Below are positions 8,741 to 16,267 of a stretch of 39,285 bases of DNA, piece by piece; position 1 is the stretch's first letter; each line of letters begins with the position of its first letter. The DNA lies in NCBI GenBank assembly GCA_900320285.1, contig ONRQ01000010.1, positions 1 through 39,285 of the forward strand. The letters run 5' to 3'. The notes under the pieces are model-generated. The model worked only from the letters and a program-made list of their open reading frames with translations, had not been told where the DNA came from and made no database searches. The stretch is from an uncultured Eubacteriales bacterium. GTDB lineage: Bacteria > Bacillota > Clostridia > Peptostreptococcales > Anaerovoracaceae. The translations under genes and the position numbers were made by a program.

Positions 8741-8761
8741 ATTGCTGCGTAAAGCGGCAAT
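8741..8761 (+). other. Hairpin in the modA leader
   Basis: ATTGCTGC (8741-8748) and GCGGCAAT (8754-8761) can form an 8-bp stem with one G-U pair and a GTAAA loop, just before the modA ribosome site GGAAGGAAGG. There is no T tract. It may tune modA expression or be a 3' processing end; no known riboswitch is recognised. Confidence 0.35.
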
Positions 8762-8779
8762 ACTGGAAGGAAGGTTATT

Positions 8780-9637
8780 ATGAAGAAGAAATTTCTGGCA
8801 CTTGCTGTTATTTTCGCGATGATTTTTGCTCTCGCGGCATGCAGCGGCGGAAGCGGTGACAGTGAAGAAGCCGCACCGGCAGAAAAGACTACAGTCAACG
8901 TATTTGCAGCTGCATCACTCAGCGCGGTAATGGGGGAGTTTGAATCATCTTATGAGGAAGCTAATCCTGATGTGGACATAGTTGTTAATGCTGACAGCTC
9001 CGGAGCACTTCTCACACAAATCCAGGAAGGAGCTCCGTGTGATGTGTTCTTCAGCGCTGCTCAAAAGCAGATGGATGAGCTCGAAGGTGCAGGCATGGTG
9101 GTCGAAGGCACAAGAACCAATGTTGTCAACAACCAGCTTGTAGTAGTAACGCAGCCTGACAGCGAAACAGCTGTCACAGGACTTGCTGACATCGCAAACG
9201 CTAAAAGCATAGCTCTTGCGGATGGCAGCGTTCCTGTTGGCAAGTACACAAGACAGGCAATGATCAATTTGGGACTTCTAAAGGAGGTCGAAGACCCGGC
9301 AACCATTACGACTCAGGAAGTATCTGAGCAGCTTGGCGGAGTCGAGATCAGTGAGCAGGGCAACGTAAGCAAAGTGCTTGCCGCGGTTGAGGAAGCTTCA
9401 TGCGAAGTGGGAACTACATATCTGTCAGACACTATAGGACACGAAGACAGCATAAAAATACTTGAGACCGTAGGTTATGATGTGACAGGAAACATAATTT
9501 ATCCTGTTGCGCAGATAGTAAATCAGGATGCAGATGATGCTGAAACTGCTGCAGCAGCAGATTTCATCTCTTTCATCACAAATGACGATGCCAAGGCTCT
9601 TTATGAGCTGTTCGGATTCGATACAGATGTGGAATAA
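8780..9637 (+). CDS. modA: Molybdate ABC transporter substrate-binding lipoprotein
   Basis: A 285-residue lipoprotein: a basic start, a hydrophobic core and the lipobox LAAC at residues 18-21 for cell-surface anchoring, then the ModA fold. The characteristic FAAASLSAVMGEF region, the NADSSGALLTQIQEG loop and CDVFFSAAQKQMDEL are present; these contain the Ser residues that hold the oxyanion. It supplies molybdate for the many molybdenum enzymes in the window. modB and modC follow with almost no spacing. Tungstate binding cannot be excluded from the sequence. Confidence 0.95.
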   Translation: MKKKFLALAVIFAMIFALAACSGGSGDSEEAAPAEKTTVNVFAAASLSAVMGEFESSYEEANPDVDIVVNADSSGALLTQIQEGAPCDVFFSAAQKQMDELEGAGMVVEGTRTNVVNNQLVVVTQPDSETAVTGLADIANAKSIALADGSVPVGKYTRQAMINLGLLKEVEDPATITTQEVSEQLGGVEISEQGNVSKVLAAVEEASCEVGTTYLSDTIGHEDSIKILETVGYDVTGNIIYPVAQIVNQDADDAETAAAADFISFITNDDAKALYELFGFDTDVE

Positions 9638-9648
9638 TAAAAGGGTAA

Positions 9649-10353
9649 GTGAACGGATTTATTGAATTAGCAAAAACACTGGACTGGAGTCCTTTATGGA
9701 TATCCCTTAAGACCGGGGTCGTAGCGACCATTATATCGTTCTTCCTCGGCCTTTGGGCTGCCCGCAAGGTCATAAAGAAAGACTACAGGGCAAAGTCGAT
9801 CCTTGACGGGATACTGACTTTGCCTATGGTGCTTCCTCCGACCGTAGCGGGTTTCTTTTTGCTTCTTATATTCAGCCGCAGAAGGGCTTTCGGGATCTTT
9901 CTGAATGACACTTTTGACATACAGGTGGTCCACACATGGCTGGGCTGCATAATCGCTGCGACAGTCATAGCTTTCCCTCTGATGTACAGGAACGCAAGAG
10001 CGGCATTTGAGCAGATCGATGCAAATCTGGTTTATGCGGGACGGACGTTGGGTATGTCAGAATTATCGATATTCTGGCGGATAGTAGTACCGACTGCAGG
10101 TCCCGGAATCGCGAGCGGCACGATACTTACGTTTGCCCGTGCGATGGGTGAGTACGGAGCCACATCGATGCTTGCGGGCAACATACCGGGAAAGACGGGA
10201 ACCGTTTCACAGCGCATAGCGATGGTCATACAGGATGGAGATTATGTTACCGCGGGATTCTGGGTGATCATAGTGCTTATTATTGCTTTCTTTGCGATCT
10301 TTCTGATCAACATGATCACGGGGAAGCATATGAAGAACGTCAGAAAGTGGTAG
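9649..10353 (+). CDS. modB: Molybdate ABC transporter permease
   Basis: A 234-residue permease of the BPD_transp_1 type with about five hydrophobic segments. The cytoplasmic coupling motif region ARTLGMSELSIFWRIVVP (EAA loop) is at about residues 130-150, followed by RAMGEYGATSMLAGN, both diagnostic for ModB. Translation starts at GTG 9649 after AAGGG. The stop is directly followed by the modC start. Confidence 0.95.
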   Translation: MNGFIELAKTLDWSPLWISLKTGVVATIISFFLGLWAARKVIKKDYRAKSILDGILTLPMVLPPTVAGFFLLLIFSRRRAFGIFLNDTFDIQVVHTWLGCIIAATVIAFPLMYRNARAAFEQIDANLVYAGRTLGMSELSIFWRIVVPTAGPGIASGTILTFARAMGEYGATSMLAGNIPGKTGTVSQRIAMVIQDGDYVTAGFWVIIVLIIAFFAIFLINMITGKHMKNVRKW

Positions 10354-11412
10354 GTGTACGGAATGAAGAGACTGTACGCAGACATCCACAGAAGAATAGG
10401 TGAATTCGACCTGAACGTGCTGATCGATAGCGATGCTGAAAGAGTCGGCATACTCGGAGAGTCCGGAAGCGGCAAAAGCATGACTCTCAGGAGCATAGCA
10501 GGTATAGAAGCTGTTGATTCCGGTCATATTGAAGTAGACGGCAGGGTCCTGTATGATTCTTCAGAAAAGACAGACCTGAAACCTCAGAAGCGCAATGTAG
10601 GATACATGTTTCAGAACTACGCGCTGTTCCCGACCATGAGTGTCATGAAGAATGTCATGGCAGGGCTTGGCAGGCCGACAGAAGAAAACCGGGGCAAGGC
10701 TTCAGACATGCTGAAGCGTTTCCGCATGGATGGCTTTGAAGACAGACTCCCGGGAGAATTGTCCGGAGGCCAGCAGCAGAGGGTTGCTCTCGCGCGCATC
10801 ATGGTTACAGAACCTGCGCTTATACTTCTGGATGAGCCGTTCTCTGCACTTGACAGCTATCTGAGGGACCGTATGCAGGTGGAAATGCTGGAGATGCTCG
10901 AAGACTACACAGGTCAGGTCGTGATGGTATCTCACAGCAGAGATGAGCTTTACCGGTTCAGCAACGAGCTTTTCGTATTAAGCAAGGGAAGCATTATAAG
11001 ACACGGTGAGACAAAATCTGTTTTCAGGGAACCGGAGAATGCCATTGCCGCAAGGCTGACCGGATGCAAAAACTTCTCTGCTGCAAAAGTTGTGGATGAT
11101 CATACGATAGAAGCAGCTGACTGGGGAGTAACGCTGAAGCTTGACAGAGATATCCCTGCGGATATAACTTCAATAGGCTACCGGGCGCACAACTTCAGTC
11201 CTGTATATGGGGAGAAGCAGGAAAACTGCATCAGATTTGATCTGATGAGAGTAGATGATCTGCCGTTTGAAAAGAACTACTACATACGGACTCTGAATGA
11301 TGATGCTCCGCTATGCTGGTTCGTTCAGGGCGAAGAACAGCGGATCCTTGAAGAAAGAGGACTTCCGGATTACCTGAAAATGAATGAAGACGATATATTG
11401 CTTTTGAAGTGA
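10354..11412 (+). CDS. modC: Molybdate ABC transporter ATPase
   Basis: A 352-residue ABC ATPase. Walker A GESGSGKS is at residues 35-42, the signature LSGGQQQR at about 136-143 and Walker B LILLDEPFSALD at about 153-164. The last 120 residues are a weakly conserved regulatory region of TOBE/MOBE position. The start could be GTG 10354, immediately after the modB stop, or ATG 10363. Its stop overlaps the GTG start of the xdhC-like gene (GTGA), so molybdate uptake and enzyme maturation are translated together. Confidence 0.93.
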   Translation: MYGMKRLYADIHRRIGEFDLNVLIDSDAERVGILGESGSGKSMTLRSIAGIEAVDSGHIEVDGRVLYDSSEKTDLKPQKRNVGYMFQNYALFPTMSVMKNVMAGLGRPTEENRGKASDMLKRFRMDGFEDRLPGELSGGQQQRVALARIMVTEPALILLDEPFSALDSYLRDRMQVEMLEMLEDYTGQVVMVSHSRDELYRFSNELFVLSKGSIIRHGETKSVFREPENAIAARLTGCKNFSAAKVVDDHTIEAADWGVTLKLDRDIPADITSIGYRAHNFSPVYGEKQENCIRFDLMRVDDLPFEKNYYIRTLNDDAPLCWFVQGEEQRILEERGLPDYLKMNEDDILLLK

Positions 11413-12458
11413 ATGATATGAGCTTTTATGATGTAATAAGTGAACTGAATATAAATCTCGAAAACCGTCTGTTTACGGTCTGCGATGGAACTCATGCCGG
11501 GGAGAAGATGATCGTATCCGGCGGCAAACTTGTCTGGATGAGTGATGAGGAAGGATTCTTTTCGGTGCATGCATCCGAGGCTATTTCTGCAGAAGACGGC
11601 AAATTGACTGTGATAGGCGGCAGCAGGGTGTTCGCGGAGCTCCTCGGAAACGAAAAGAAGGTCGTTATCTGCGGTGCAGGCCATGTTTCCATGCCTGTCA
11701 TTGAGATCGCAAAAATGCTTGGCTTTCGCGTGACTGCCATTGATGACAGGGAGCAGTTCGTGCAGAATGCGCTTGAACATGGCGCAGATGAAGGAATATG
11801 CAGCGGCTTTGAAGAGGCGCTCGCAGGAATCACCGGTGATCCGGATACATTCTTCATCATCGTCACCAGAGGCCATATGTCGGATTCTGAATGCCTGCTG
11901 AGCATTGTAAATAAACCTCACGCATATGTAGGCATGATAGGCAGCCGCCGCAAGGTGGGACTGGTGAAGCAGATGCTTGCGGACAATGGTATTCCTAAGG
12001 ATGTTATAGATTCAGTGCATACCCCTATAGGCCTCGATATTGGCGCCGAGACACCTGAAGAGATTGCGGTCGCTATCCTTGCCGAGATCATAGAGGTGAA
12101 AAACAAAACAAGAAAGAGCACAGGAATTCCGGCGGACATAATGAAAGTTCTTATGTCTGATGAACGCGGACCGGCTGTCCTTGCCACGATAGTTTCCAAG
12201 CAGGGATCGTCACCGAGAGCTGCCGGCACACGCATGCTGGTCGAAGAGGATGGTGTCATTACCGGCACTATTGGCGGAGGCTGTGCTGAGGCAACTGTCA
12301 TAATCTATGCTTCTGAAGTGCTCATGAATCTAGAAAACAAAGAAAAACACGAGGCTGTAAACCCCGTGATAATGCATGTGGATATGACCGGAAAGGATGT
12401 TGCTGAATCCGGAATGATCTGCGGAGGAGCGATAGAAGTTCTCCTTGAAGTTGTCTGA
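11409..12458 (+). CDS. XdhC/CoxI-family molybdenum hydroxylase maturation factor
   Basis: A 349-residue accessory factor expected to bind molybdenum cofactor and help its sulfuration or insertion into xanthine dehydrogenases. A Rossmann domain comes first (VVICGAGHVSMP, GAGHVS at residues 89-94, to about 225). The XdhC_CoxI domain comes last (about 250-349) with the diagnostic KQGSSPRAAGTRM, GTIGGGCAEA and MICGGAIEVLL. In the textbook XdhC the CoxI domain is N-terminal, so the order here is reversed. It starts at GTG 11409, overlapping modC, or ATG 11418. It converges on the yqeC-mocA fusion with only 11 bases between stops. It must not be confused with the xdhC iron-sulfur subunit gene at 19489. 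Confidence 0.85.
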   Translation: MNDMSFYDVISELNINLENRLFTVCDGTHAGEKMIVSGGKLVWMSDEEGFFSVHASEAISAEDGKLTVIGGSRVFAELLGNEKKVVICGAGHVSMPVIEIAKMLGFRVTAIDDREQFVQNALEHGADEGICSGFEEALAGITGDPDTFFIIVTRGHMSDSECLLSIVNKPHAYVGMIGSRRKVGLVKQMLADNGIPKDVIDSVHTPIGLDIGAETPEEIAVAILAEIIEVKNKTRKSTGIPADIMKVLMSDERGPAVLATIVSKQGSSPRAAGTRMLVEEDGVITGTIGGGCAEATVIIYASEVLMNLENKEKHEAVNPVIMHVDMTGKDVAESGMICGGAIEVLLEVV

Positions 12459-12469
12459 CTCTCAGCAAG

Positions 12470-13699
12470 TCACAGTCTGTCGATGTCCTTCACTTCATCT
12501 TCGCTTTCGGCTTCGACAAGAAGGATGTCATCTTTATGGGAGGCGATGATCTGACGCCCGCCGGTATCACCTGACAGACTCATCAGTTCTTCCCTGTAGC
12601 GGGATGCAAAGATCTTGGGATTGCACATCTTTCCCTTCCATGAGAGGGAAACGATGCCGGCAGTTCCTTTTTTATATGCTTCGATCAGCCTTTCGAGTGT
12701 CGTGGTTTTTAGTCCCGGCTGGTCGCACACACAGAACATGTAGGCATCAGCGTCACCGGCTGCTGCCAGACCAAGCTGCATGCTGCGCGATATGCCGAGG
12801 TCAGGCCTGTCATTCATAACAATCTCAAGATCATCGGCCAGCGCAGCTACCTCATCATACTGTGTGACAAGGATCTTCCTATATACGTCAAGAGGGCGCA
12901 CCGCATTGAATATGGATGCTGCCATCGGATGCCCGTTGTCCATTATGTGCAGCAGTTTGTTGCTTCCGAATCTTGTGCTGTTGCCTGCAGCTTCCAGGAT
13001 TATTGCGATTTTTGGCTCTTCTGACAGCAATGATCCCCACGCACTCTGTATGCCCATTACGGCGAAAATCTGCTGCAGTCTGTAGGCGGCTGCAAGCCTG
13101 TCTATATCATCATCAATCTGATTCATGAACACGCGGAAATCTCCGCGCACTCCTTTCTGTCCGCCCTCCCTGGACGAGATCATGGCATGTATAAGATTAA
13201 TATCGACCGTTTCGCGCTTTAGCACTTCCGGAAGACCGTCGGCATTATATATGGCATCGGATGTTTTCCGGCCGAGTGCAGAGAGCCCCGCAACGCATAC
13301 CGTGAAATCCGTATAATCAGGTATGACCGGTTCATGGTCAGCAGGCCACTTGAGAGGCATGCGGCGGGATCCATCGGCTTCTATCAGCACCACATCTGCC
13401 GTATCGCGAAGTCCGTCCAGAACTTCAGCAGGGGGAGCCTTGACCTTATCAGGCCTTTCGGGATCATCCGATACCACTATCCTTATACCGTCTTCTTCCA
13501 TGCGGTCAGGACGGTACATGTGTGTCGTTGTCGTAATTACGACATTCTTTCCGGAGGCAGCCAGCTCCCGTGCCCATGAGAAAATGAGCGAGGTCTTGCC
13601 GCCTGCTCCTACGACGCTGATCACAGCATGCTCAGGCAGGCTGATCTGCAGCGCTTCCGTGATAGTATTCTGTTTGCCTCTGAAATTCCATAATTCCAT
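12470..13699 (-). CDS. YqeC-MocA fusion: selenium hydroxylase accessory protein joined to Mo-cofactor cytidylyltransferase
   Basis: A 409-residue two-domain protein. Residues 1-225 match YqeC, the accessory protein of selenium-dependent molybdenum hydroxylases, with the P-loop-like GAGGKTS at 31-37, ITTTTHMYRP and LIEADGSRRMPLKWPA. Residues 231-409 match MocA (YgfJ), an NTP-transferase that makes molybdopterin cytosine dinucleotide, with LEAAGNSTRFGSNKLL at 235-250 and FCVCDQPGL. In E. coli these are two genes. The fusion links selenium handling to nucleotide attachment on the cofactor used by XdhA/XdhD-type enzymes. There is no ribosome site before the ATG at 13699, and a promoter ends only six bases upstream. 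Confidence 0.88.
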   Translation of the reverse strand: MELWNFRGKQNTITEALQISLPEHAVISVVGAGGKTSLIFSWARELAASGKNVVITTTTHMYRPDRMEEDGIRIVVSDDPERPDKVKAPPAEVLDGLRDTADVVLIEADGSRRMPLKWPADHEPVIPDYTDFTVCVAGLSALGRKTSDAIYNADGLPEVLKRETVDINLIHAMISSREGGQKGVRGDFRVFMNQIDDDIDRLAAAYRLQQIFAVMGIQSAWGSLLSEEPKIAIILEAAGNSTRFGSNKLLHIMDNGHPMAASIFNAVRPLDVYRKILVTQYDEVAALADDLEIVMNDRPDLGISRSMQLGLAAAGDADAYMFCVCDQPGLKTTTLERLIEAYKKGTAGIVSLSWKGKMCNPKIFASRYREELMSLSGDTGGRQIIASHKDDILLVEAESEDEVKDIDRL

Positions 13700-13705
13700 A
13701 TTTGT

Positions 13706-13734
13706 ATTTTACAGTTATGGAAATGAGCGGTCAA
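13706..13734 (-). promoter_or_regulatory. Promoter of yqeC-mocA, apparently leaderless
   Basis: On the minus strand TTGACC (13734-13729) and TAAAAT (13711-13706) are separated by exactly 17 bases. The expected transcription start falls at or next to the ATG at 13699, leaving no 5' leader and no ribosome site. Confidence 0.6.
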
Positions 13735-13740
13735 CGGGAC

Positions 13741-13746
13741 TATAAT
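13741..13746 (+). promoter_or_regulatory. Possible -10 box for the NCS2 permease
   Basis: A consensus TATAAT lies 53 bases before the permease start. The best -35 at 17-base spacing is only TGGAAA (13718-13723), so the promoter may need an activator. It overlaps the region of the divergent yqeC-mocA promoter, allowing joint control. Confidence 0.4.
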
Positions 13747-13798
13747 AAAACCATATTAGGGTATGAGACCATAAAATGGAAAATGGGGAGGAGGTTAT

Positions 13799-15232
13799 AT
13801 GAAAAAAGAGAAAAAGGTAAAAGACACGAGCGTAAGTGTAAGCAATGTATATAGGCTGGAAGGCAGAGTGCCTGTAAGCAGAGCTATTCCGTTCGGACTC
13901 CAGCATGTACTGGCCATGTTTGTGGCAAACGTGGCACCGCTTATCATCATCGCTTCAGTTGCTGTATATGACGGACAGCCGTTCAGCGCGGTAGAGACGG
14001 CCAGACTGATACAGAACTGTATGCTGATAGCCGGTATCGGCACCATGGTGCAGCTCTATCCGGTCTGGAGGATAGGATCGGGACTTCCGATCGTCATGGG
14101 CCTGTCGTTTACATTCCTTGCAGCAGCCATGTCGGCCGCTTCGAAGGACTATGGCGTTATGGTAGGAGCCATCATTGTCGGCGGTATCTTTGAAGGTATT
14201 CTGGGTCTTACAGCGAAATACTGGAGAAAGATCATATCGCCGCTGCTCTCATCATGCGTAGTAGTTGCGATTGGACTCAGTATTCTTAATGTAGGTGTAT
14301 CATCGTACGCGTCATCCGGTAAGTATCCGGTAGGCGCATGGCAGAACCTCCTGGTCGCCACTCTCACCCTCATAGCTGCTCTTGTATTCCATATCAGGAT
14401 GAAAGGCGTCGCGAAGCAGATGTACGTTCTTTTCGGCCTGATATTCGGGTATATCATCTCGATATTCTTCGGAATGGTAGATTTCGGCGCAATGGGGGAT
14501 ACCATCAAGGAGATGGGAGTGTTCTCAATACCTGAACTCTTCGCGTTCAAGCCTAAATTCCAGGCAGGAGCCATAATCTCATTCTGTCTGGTATTCATGG
14601 TATCTGCGGTAGAGACCATCGGAGATACGACTGCGGCATGTACGGGAGGTCTTGGCAGGGATATCACTGAGAAGGAAGTCTCCGGATCCCTCTGCTGCGA
14701 CGGATTCATGTCGGCTATCTCGGGCGGAGTATTCGGCGTTTCGCCTATCACATCGTTCAGCCAGAACGTAGGACTCATTGCCATGACTCATGTAGTCAAC
14801 CGCTTCTGCATTATGTTCGGAGCACTGGCCATGATCCTCGGCGGACTGTTCCCGCCTATCGGAGCGTTCTTTACAACACTGCCTGACTGCGTACTCGGCG
14901 GATGCACGGTAATCATGTTCGGTTCCATCATGATGGCAGGCGTAAAGATGATGATAGATGCCGGACTCGACAACCGCAATACTCTGATAGCTGCAACTTC
15001 GTTATGCCTTGGAGTAGGAGTTACTCAGGTAGAAGGATTCTTTGATTATCTGCCGGCAATTTTCGGTGAGATTTTCGCGGGAAACATGGTTGCCGGAGTA
15101 TTCGTAGTAGGACTCATAATGGAACTCCTCCTGCCGAAGGATCCTGCAAAGTACGAAGCATATGTGGAGCATGGACTTGACGGCATCGATTTTGATCCGG
15201 CACTCCTGCACAATCAGAATGAAGAAAAGTAA
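13799..15232 (+). CDS. NCS2 purine (xanthine/uric acid) permease
   Basis: A 477-residue membrane symporter of the nucleobase-ascorbate/NCS2 family, with about 12-14 hydrophobic segments. FGLQHVLAMFVANV near residue 32 is the family N-terminal motif and QNVGLIAMTH near 321-330 is the signature. AVETIGDTTAAC near 275 is the other substrate-site helix. It probably imports xanthine or uric acid by proton symport for the dehydrogenases encoded next. The residue after the signature Thr is His, where relatives usually have Gly or Arg, which may affect specificity. It has its own ribosome site (GGGGAGGAGG) and a strong terminator, so it is a single-gene unit. Which purine it prefers is not decidable here. 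Confidence 0.9.
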   Translation: MKKEKKVKDTSVSVSNVYRLEGRVPVSRAIPFGLQHVLAMFVANVAPLIIIASVAVYDGQPFSAVETARLIQNCMLIAGIGTMVQLYPVWRIGSGLPIVMGLSFTFLAAAMSAASKDYGVMVGAIIVGGIFEGILGLTAKYWRKIISPLLSSCVVVAIGLSILNVGVSSYASSGKYPVGAWQNLLVATLTLIAALVFHIRMKGVAKQMYVLFGLIFGYIISIFFGMVDFGAMGDTIKEMGVFSIPELFAFKPKFQAGAIISFCLVFMVSAVETIGDTTAACTGGLGRDITEKEVSGSLCCDGFMSAISGGVFGVSPITSFSQNVGLIAMTHVVNRFCIMFGALAMILGGLFPPIGAFFTTLPDCVLGGCTVIMFGSIMMAGVKMMIDAGLDNRNTLIAATSLCLGVGVTQVEGFFDYLPAIFGEIFAGNMVAGVFVVGLIMELLLPKDPAKYEAYVEHGLDGIDFDPALLHNQNEEK

Positions 15233-15265
15233 AAAAGACACCGACAGCAGATAAAAATGTATTGG

Positions 15266-15293
15266 ACCGGCAGCATAATGCTGCCGGTTTTTA
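15266..15293 (+). terminator. Strong intrinsic terminator after the permease
   Basis: ACCGGCAGC and GCTGCCGGT form a 9-bp GC-rich stem with a 5-base loop (15266-15288), followed by a T run. The 220-base gap from 15233 to 15453 otherwise holds an AT-rich stretch and the promoter of the MerR gene. Confidence 0.93.
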
Positions 15294-15376
15294 TGCGTCT
15301 GAAGGGTGTTTAAAGGGGGGCTTTTTTGTGATAAAAAACACAACCCAAAATTATTTTAGGTTTTTGCCTTTATGTT

Positions 15377-15406
15377 CTTGTCTTGGTACAATCAAGCTCT
15401 TATAAT
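15377..15406 (+). promoter_or_regulatory. Promoter and probable MerR operator for the purine operon
   Basis: TTGTCT (15378-15383) and TATAAT (15401-15406) are 17 bases apart. The spacer and -35 contain an imperfect dyad, CTTG (15377-15380) with CAAG (15393-15396), and inside it TTG-GTA-CAA (15383-15391). MerR proteins typically bind a dyad placed between the two boxes, so autoregulation is likely. The 17-base spacer is normal for sigma-A rather than the stretched 19-20 of classical MerR-activated promoters. Confidence 0.6.
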
Positions 15407-15453
15407 TAAATTGATAAATTGTAATATGGTGTTTATTTCTACGGGGTAGACTG

Positions 15454-16239
15454 ATGAAAAACTACTATGACCGGACATGGAAAATAGGCGAGCTTGCCAG
15501 GATGTTCGACATAAATGTACAGCTCCTCAGACACTATGACAAAGAGGGACTGCTGGTGCCGGAGATCAGAAATCCGCATAATAATTGGCGCTCCTATAAA
15601 TATGACCAGATATATCCGCTGGGTATGATCCGTTTCCTCAGGCTGCTTGATTGCTCGCTTGAAGATATAGGCTGTTTTATGCCTGGACGCAACCCGGATA
15701 GTACCGAAAAATACCTGAGACGACGCATGAAGATGATCCGCGCGAATTACGAGAAGCTGCTCAAAATGGAGTCGGTGATGAACGACAGATTCGCGATGAT
15801 CAACCGTGAGATGAAATATGCTGCGTTCGATCAGGTTTTTGTTTGCTCTGAAGAAGATATCTACTATATCGAGATCGGCGGCATAGAAGAAATCTTCGTA
15901 AATGAGCAGTTCTATCTGTATCCGACGATCGTATTCTACACGGAAGATAAAACTGCATTCGCTGTAATGATTCCGGGCGAGGAGACAGCAAACTTCGACA
16001 GATACAGCGACAGGATCCGCGTCCTTTCGCCTGACGAATACCTTGTGGGCTATCACAAAGGCCCGCATGAAAAGCTGGCAGAGACATTCAGCAGGATGCG
16101 CGCCGCAGCGGAGGGAATACTCGATGAAGGCTGCAGCCTCAGCGATACGGAGATCTGCATCGACATAATCGATCAGTTCATTGAAGCAGATAAAAACAAC
16201 TTTGTTACGAAAGTTATGATTAAGATAAACAGAGAGTAA
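15454..16239 (+). CDS. MerR-family regulator of the purine operon
   Basis: A 261-residue regulator. The winged helix-turn-helix is at residues 6-75 (WKIGELARMFDINVQ, LLRHYDKEGLL, RSYKYDQI), followed by a coiled-coil dimerisation helix (about 85-120). The C-terminal 130 residues resemble a GyrI/BmrR-like effector-binding domain. The gene is 28 bases before xdhA with no terminator between, so it probably controls its own operon. A purine or pathway intermediate as effector is an inference from position only. The ribosome site (ACGGGGTAG) is modest. Confidence 0.85.
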   Translation: MKNYYDRTWKIGELARMFDINVQLLRHYDKEGLLVPEIRNPHNNWRSYKYDQIYPLGMIRFLRLLDCSLEDIGCFMPGRNPDSTEKYLRRRMKMIRANYEKLLKMESVMNDRFAMINREMKYAAFDQVFVCSEEDIYYIEIGGIEEIFVNEQFYLYPTIVFYTEDKTAFAVMIPGEETANFDRYSDRIRVLSPDEYLVGYHKGPHEKLAETFSRMRAAAEGILDEGCSLSDTEICIDIIDQFIEADKNNFVTKVMIKINRE

Positions 16240-16267
16240 GCACTATTCTCAGAAAGGAGGGCAGAGC

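Noticed and set aside
13700-13798. Purine riboswitch before the permease
   Set aside because: The leader is too short and lacks the two conserved loops and three-way junction of the purine riboswitch.
14149-14784. 211-codon minus-strand frame under the NCS2 permease
   Set aside because: Shadow of a membrane protein gene; no independent support.
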